Positions 63,891 to 64,000 of a stretch of 64,000 nt of DNA are shown piece after piece (position 1 is the stretch's first letter; every line of letters begins with the position of its first letter). The stretch is taken from positions 20,190 to 84,189 of the forward strand of contig NZ_JOCB01000074.1 of NCBI RefSeq assembly GCF_000718775.1, written 5' to 3'. The notes under the pieces were generated by a model. It did no database searches. It worked only from the letters and a program-made list of their open reading frames with translations, and was not told the DNA's origin. The position numbers and the translations under genes are program-made. This DNA is from Streptomyces sp. NRRL S-31. GTDB lineage: Bacteria > Actinomycetota > Actinomycetes > Streptomycetales > Streptomycetaceae.

Positions 63891-64000
63891 GCGAGCCGCC
63901 GCCGAAGTCGAAGACGACACCCCCCGTGGGCGCGGCGGGCGCGGCGGGCCGGGTCCCGGGCGCGGGTTCGGCGGGGGGGGGGGGGCCCCCCGGCCGGGCC
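63787..64000 (-). CDS. C-terminal fragment of a gene with the same Gly-rich motif
   Basis: The open frame runs from the window edge to TGA 63787-63789. It encodes an Ala/Pro linker and then VVFDFGGGSPRFGGSLVAGD, QHGVSGGRVTGDVHLGG and the stop. Its stop overlaps the GTG of the 731-aa gene, so it is the preceding gene of the same operon. A run of G's at about 63972-63985 falls in the linker; assembly quality there is uncertain. Identity of the gene cannot be told. Confidence 0.65.
   Translation of the reverse strand, partial: ARPGGPPPPAEPAPGTRPAAPAAPTGGVVFDFGGGSPRFGGSLVAGDQHGVSGGRVTGDVHLGGTAGEGA

Noticed and set aside
60126..63920. A single 1264-codon minus-strand gene joining the SPFH-like protein to upstream sequence
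   Set aside because: Only the last 478 codons have real domains and a ribosome site; the upstream part is an Arg/Pro/Ala shadow of the 731-aa gene in another frame.

Overview
The window is high-GC actinobacterial DNA and reads as a Streptomyces chromosome. The gene order nuo2, htpX, tRNA-Tyr, rpmG, murB, aspC, tRNA-Trp, secE, nusG, rplK, rplA, lipoprotein, rplJ, rplL, rpoB, rpoC matches the S. coelicolor SCO4600-SCO4656 neighbourhood as remembered. GTG and TTG starts and ATGA/GTGA stop-start overlaps are common.

Layout. (1) 1-6.4 kb: the 3' half of a complex I operon (nuoI fragment, nuoJKLMN). (2) 6.6-15.5 kb: htpX protease; an accessory patch with two asparagine-rich secreted proteins flanking a large LuxR-type ATPase regulator; then small envelope genes (YccF, an APC permease, a GlsB/YeaQ protein) and YajQ. 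(3) 15.8-32.3 kb: an integrated actinomycete conjugative element (AICE) of about 16.5 kb sitting in tRNA-Tyr. The tRNA is intact at the left end and a 54-bp att repeat marks the right end. S. coelicolor SLP1 is known to use the same kind of site. The element carries int and xis, a primase-polymerase plus an ATPase for replication, a shortened cytosine methyltransferase, a PP2C phosphatase, an FtsK/TraB-type DNA translocase with a train of Spd/KilB-like spread genes, and a regulatory block (XRE-DUF5919, NUDIX, HD, GntR). Several repeat families look like its cis sites: 18-bp repeats inside both att ends, GTGACGC repeats upstream of the replication genes, GTGTGACG repeats at the traB 3' end, and palindromic operators near the regulators. 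(4) 32.4-38.3 kb: a large ATPase/PAS/GAF/PP2C regulator broken by two in-frame stops, small hypotheticals, an SDR-like protein and an amidohydrolase. (5) 38.6-57.8 kb: core genes, namely tRNA-Thr, tRNA-Met, rpmG, two MaoC-type dehydratases, murB, adenosine deaminase, aspC, tRNA-Trp, secE-nusG, rplKA, a lipoprotein, rplJL with an L10-type leader, and rpoBC. (6) 57.8-64 kb: a minus-strand membrane cluster containing an M48 protease with a Pro/Tyr-rich arm, a Pycsar-effector-like two-helix protein, an SPFH-like protein, a large degenerate-NTPase/helical-repeat protein, and the end of another gene sharing a short Gly-rich motif with it.

The least explained parts are the right-edge membrane cluster, the cis-acting repeat architecture of the AICE, and the poly-asparagine secreted proteins. 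All functional calls come from reading the sequence and family knowledge; no search was run.
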